DNA from: JBCBTJ01 sp039818665
Lineage (GTDB): Bacteria > Pseudomonadota > Alphaproteobacteria > Caulobacterales > Hyphomonadaceae
Length of the DNA: 52,733 bases
NCBI GenBank assembly: GCA_039818665.1
Contig: JBCBTJ010000021.1
Coordinates: 1-52,733, forward strand
Direction: 5' to 3'
A program made the position numbers and the translations under genes. The notes beneath the pieces are model-generated. The model did not search any database and was not told the DNA's origin. It saw only the letters and a list, made by a program, of their open reading frames with translations. Shown piece after piece: positions 50,295 through 52,733 of this stretch (position 1 is its first letter; every line of letters begins with the position of its first letter).

Positions 50295-51260
50295 ATGTTT
50301 CAGCGCTTGATCGAAGGCCGCAAAATCCAATTCATGAAATATCACTGGCCGGCGGTGATCATGTCGGCCGTGCTGATCGTCGCGGCGATTGGCGTGACCG
50401 CGACCCGCGGCCTGAACTTCGGCATCGACTTCGTCGGCGGCTCGGAAATCGAAATCGTCAAGCCGGACGGCTACGACCAGCAGACCGTGCGCGACGAGCT
50501 GAACGCCCTCGGTCTCGGCCAGATCGCCCTGAACGAAGCTCGCGGAACAGGCGTCGACGCGGTCGAGGTTGTCGTGATCCGCATCCAAAGCCAGACCGAC
50601 GTCGCTCCGGAGGACGCCGAAGCCGCCCAGCAAGCGGCCACGGACGCTGTCGAAAACACGCTGGTCGCGCGTTATCCCGATCTTGAGATCCGATCGCGCT
50701 CCTCGGTCGGCCCGAAAGTCTCCGGCGAGCTGATGCGCCAGGGCGTCATCGCCCTCGTCGTCGCGCTCAGTCTGATGCTCGTCTACATCTGGTTCCGCTT
50801 CGAGCTGCAATACTCGCTCGGCGCCGTCGCGGCGCTCACCCACGACGTGATCCTCACCGTCGGCATGTTCGCGGCCCTGCAGCTGGAGTTCAATCTCTCC
50901 ACCATCGCCGCGCTGCTGACCATTGTCGGCTATTCCATGAACGACACCGTCGTCGTCTTCGACCGCATCCGGGAGGAGAAACGGAAATACAAGAAACTGC
51001 CCGACGCCGAGGTCATCGACATCGCGCTCAACGGCACGCTCTCGCGCACTTTGCTCACATCAGGCACGACCCTGATCGCGCTGCTCGCCATTTTCTTCCT
51101 CGGCGGCCCGGTGCTGCGCGGCATGTCCTTCGCGCTCATCTGGGGCGTCGTGATCGGCACCTATTCGTCCATCTTCGTCGCGTCGACATTGCTGCTCTTC
51201 GTCGGGCTAAGGGGCGACACCGCTCCGAAAGAAGTGCAGGGTTTCCAAGGCGCGCCCTAA
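50295..51260 (+). CDS. secF: protein translocase subunit SecF
   Basis: A 321-residue partner of SecD. Seen: LNFGIDFVGGSEIEIVKPDG after the first helix, GELMRQGVIALVVALSLMLV, ALTHDVILTVGMFAAL and YSMNDTVVVFDRIREEKRKY in the helix 4 region. The usual ending after helix 6 is followed by a short polar tail. It ends the secretion block; the lipoprotein gene next to it is 81 bases away. Confidence 0.95.
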   Translation: MFQRLIEGRKIQFMKYHWPAVIMSAVLIVAAIGVTATRGLNFGIDFVGGSEIEIVKPDGYDQQTVRDELNALGLGQIALNEARGTGVDAVEVVVIRIQSQTDVAPEDAEAAQQAATDAVENTLVARYPDLEIRSRSSVGPKVSGELMRQGVIALVVALSLMLVYIWFRFELQYSLGAVAALTHDVILTVGMFAALQLEFNLSTIAALLTIVGYSMNDTVVVFDRIREEKRKYKKLPDAEVIDIALNGTLSRTLLTSGTTLIALLAIFFLGGPVLRGMSFALIWGVVIGTYSSIFVASTLLLFVGLRGDTAPKEVQGFQGAP

Positions 51261-51280
51261 GACTGCGCTTCGGACTTGAG

Positions 51281-51310
51281 CTCATTGCGTGAATGAGCGA
51301 TTGTTCACGC
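51281..51310. promoter_or_regulatory. overlapping inverted repeats between secF and the lipoprotein gene
   Basis: Two hairpins compete for the same bases: CTCATT/AATGAG (51281-51286 with 51292-51297) and GCGTGAA/TTCACGC (51287-51293 with 51304-51310). Such mutually exclusive stems occur in switches or operators. No U-run is present. A regulatory role is only suggested. Confidence 0.35.
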
Positions 51311-51341
51311 CTAGGCTGGGCGCTTCAGACGGGGACGACCG

Positions 51342-52553
51342 ATGAAACTCACCTATGCCATCGCCGGGCTTGTCGCGATCGGAGGTATCGCGGCGGCCTG
51401 TTCCAATCGCGGCGCGGCCGATCCTGATCCGCGACCTTGGGCGGAGGTCTTGGCCGAAGACGGCCTCGCCGCGGCGGAACGCAATCTCGAGAGCCAGACC
51501 GAAACGCCCGAGACCGGCTTCCTACTCGGCGGCGTGCGCTTCTTGAGGGCGCAGGAGGTCATCCTCCAGATCCGCTACGCCAACCATTCCGGCTCGCTGG
51601 CCTTCCTGCCCGGCATGCGCGCGGAGCTGCCGGCCAATATGGACGGCGCGTTCGATCCCGCCTTCCTGGAGCGCGCCATGGCGGCGGGCTTGCGGCATTT
51701 GGGCGAAGCGGAGGCGGCGCTCGAGGCCGCGGCCGAGGGCGAGTTCGCCGCAGAAGTCCCGCTTGACGCAATCTGGTTCGACATCGACCTCGACGGCGAA
51801 CGCGCGGAATGGGAGTCGCTGTTCGCGATCATGGGCGGGCTCGGCGCGGCGCCCGAAGACGGGTTCGACGGCGTCATCCGGTTCGACACAGCCGATGCGG
51901 ATTGGCTCGCCGCCTACGTCCACGTCATGTCGGGCATGGCCGAACTCACGCTCGCCCTCGATCCGACGCCTGCGATCGAAGCCGTGTTCGAGGGGCGCCA
52001 AACGATGGAAGCGTTCGGACCGGTCCAGGGAACCGGCTTTGTCGGCGACGACACGCTGCCCGACACGATCGCCGCTGTGGTGACAACGTTCCGCGGCGTT
52101 CCGGACGCGGCCCGCACGCGCGCCGCCCACGCCCATTTCAAACAGATGATCGCCCACAATCGCGCGTTTTGGAGCAAGGTCGCGGCCGAAACCGACAATG
52201 ACCGCGAATGGCTTCCGAACGCCTCGCAGACCTCGGCCTTCGGCGTGACGGTCGATGAAGAGACGGCGCAAGGCTGGCAAGACGTGCTCACCGAAATCGA
52301 GGCCATTCTCGATGGCGAGGCGTTGGTCCCGTATTGGCGGGTTTCCAATGAGTTCGGAGTGGAGGAGGGTGTCGGGATCAATATCCGAAAGGTCTTTGAA
52401 AACCCCGGCGATATGGATCTTATCCTCTGGGTGCAGGGGGCCGCGGCCGCGCCTTATTTGGAGCGCGGGCGATTGGCGAATCTCGAGGCGTGGAACCGGT
52501 TTACGACCATGACGCGCGGCGACTCGCTGATGCTGGCGGCCTGGTTCAACTAA
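51342..52553 (+). CDS. lipoprotein of unknown function
   Basis: A 403-residue protein I do not recognise. Seen: a lipoprotein signal with AAAC (Cys20), then an α-helical chain: PWAEVLAEDGLAAAERNLES, GVRFLRAQEVILQIRYANHS, and several repeats of long amphipathic helices typical of TPR-like or helical bundle proteins. It has no transmembrane segment after the signal and ends with SLMLAAWFN. It may be anchored in the outer or inner membrane on the periplasmic side. Its position next to yajC-secD-secF is suggestive only. The last 49 coding bases (52505-52553) recur inverted at the right edge. Confidence 0.8.
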   Translation: MKLTYAIAGLVAIGGIAAACSNRGAADPDPRPWAEVLAEDGLAAAERNLESQTETPETGFLLGGVRFLRAQEVILQIRYANHSGSLAFLPGMRAELPANMDGAFDPAFLERAMAAGLRHLGEAEAALEAAAEGEFAAEVPLDAIWFDIDLDGERAEWESLFAIMGGLGAAPEDGFDGVIRFDTADADWLAAYVHVMSGMAELTLALDPTPAIEAVFEGRQTMEAFGPVQGTGFVGDDTLPDTIAAVVTTFRGVPDAARTRAAHAHFKQMIAHNRAFWSKVAAETDNDREWLPNASQTSAFGVTVDEETAQGWQDVLTEIEAILDGEALVPYWRVSNEFGVEEGVGINIRKVFENPGDMDLILWVQGAAAAPYLERGRLANLEAWNRFTTMTRGDSLMLAAWFN

Positions 52554-52733
52554 GAACTTATCCTCCCCCCTTGTTGGAGGTGCGATACTTGGTTCATCGC
52601 GTGGCTTGAGGGCGGTCCGGACCGGCCGGGTTGCGGCGCGATGCACCAAGTATCGCACCTCCAACAAGGGGGGAGGATAAGTTCTTAGTTGAACCAGGCC
52701 GCCAGCATCAGCGAGTCGCCGCGCGTCATGGTC
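52505..52733. repeat. 89-base inverted repeat at the right end
   Basis: Bases 52505-52593 are exactly complementary to 52645-52733 (position sum 105238). The arms hold the last 49 bases of the lipoprotein gene and 40 bases after it. The 51-base centre is only partly palindromic, with CATCGCG/CGCGATG (52595-52601 with 52637-52643) after a single mismatch. It is either a fold-back assembly/amplification chimera at a contig end or a real tail-to-tail duplication whose second copy lies beyond the window. Confidence 0.85.

Overview
The window reads as chromosomal DNA of a high-GC alphaproteobacterium, probably of the Caulobacterales/Hyphomonadaceae/Parvularculales type. The evidence is the dgt-SPOR-nagZ-scpA-scpB-tatABC-serS-surE-pcm-yajC-secD-secF block, the DUF1289/retropepsin/cobT cluster, DUF1244, two TonB-dependent receptors and an ErpA-type carrier. 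I see no rRNA, tRNA, CRISPR array, insertion sequence or phage gene. The last 89 bases are an exact inverted copy of bases 52505-52593, so the right end is either a contig-end artefact or a true palindromic duplication.

Left part (1-34.5 kb) is accessory and mostly catabolic. Genes for acyl-CoA and hydrocarbon oxidation are scattered through it: a heteromeric acyl-CoA dehydrogenase pair, an enoyl-CoA hydratase, a CYP153-type P450, a third acyl-CoA dehydrogenase, an MFE-2-like SDR and another SDR. Uptake and export genes are a large TonB receptor, a TauE/SafE-type permease, two tandem GPH symporters, and a concentrative nucleoside transporter overlapping a second TonB receptor. Also present are a CobT-like protein lacking the usual catalytic glutamates, a Tat-signal intradiol dioxygenase, a membrane-anchored XRE regulator, a Kazal-domain lipoprotein divergent from a TIR-domain multispanning membrane protein, a ChaN-like secreted protein, YdeI, exonuclease III, DUF1287 and a nitroreductase. 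A palindrome resembling LiuR (MerR family) operators sits between the MFE-2-like SDR and a VOC gene, which suggests control by fatty or branched-chain acyl-CoA status.

Right part (34.8-51.3 kb) is conserved housekeeping: dGTPase, SPOR protein, NagZ, ScpA/ScpB (condensin partners), TatABC, SerS, SurE, Pcm, YajC, SecD and SecF, many with 4-base start/stop overlaps. This backbone is modified in four ways. argS is absent between dgt and the SPOR gene. A LytS/LytTR two-component pair lies between scpB and tatA, flanked by an 11-base direct repeat. A TadG/von Willebrand-like gene and cutA lie between tatC and serS. SerS carries an in-frame insertion of about 70 residues with clearly lower GC between its class II motifs 1 and 2.

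The most unusual items are the SerS insertion, the TIR protein with about ten membrane segments and a TonB-box-like loop, the CobT-like protein with replaced catalytic residues, the LytTR module with its flanking repeats, and the terminal palindrome. No single region shows a clear new multi-gene system. The TIR/Kazal locus and the SerS insertion are the best candidates for new biology.
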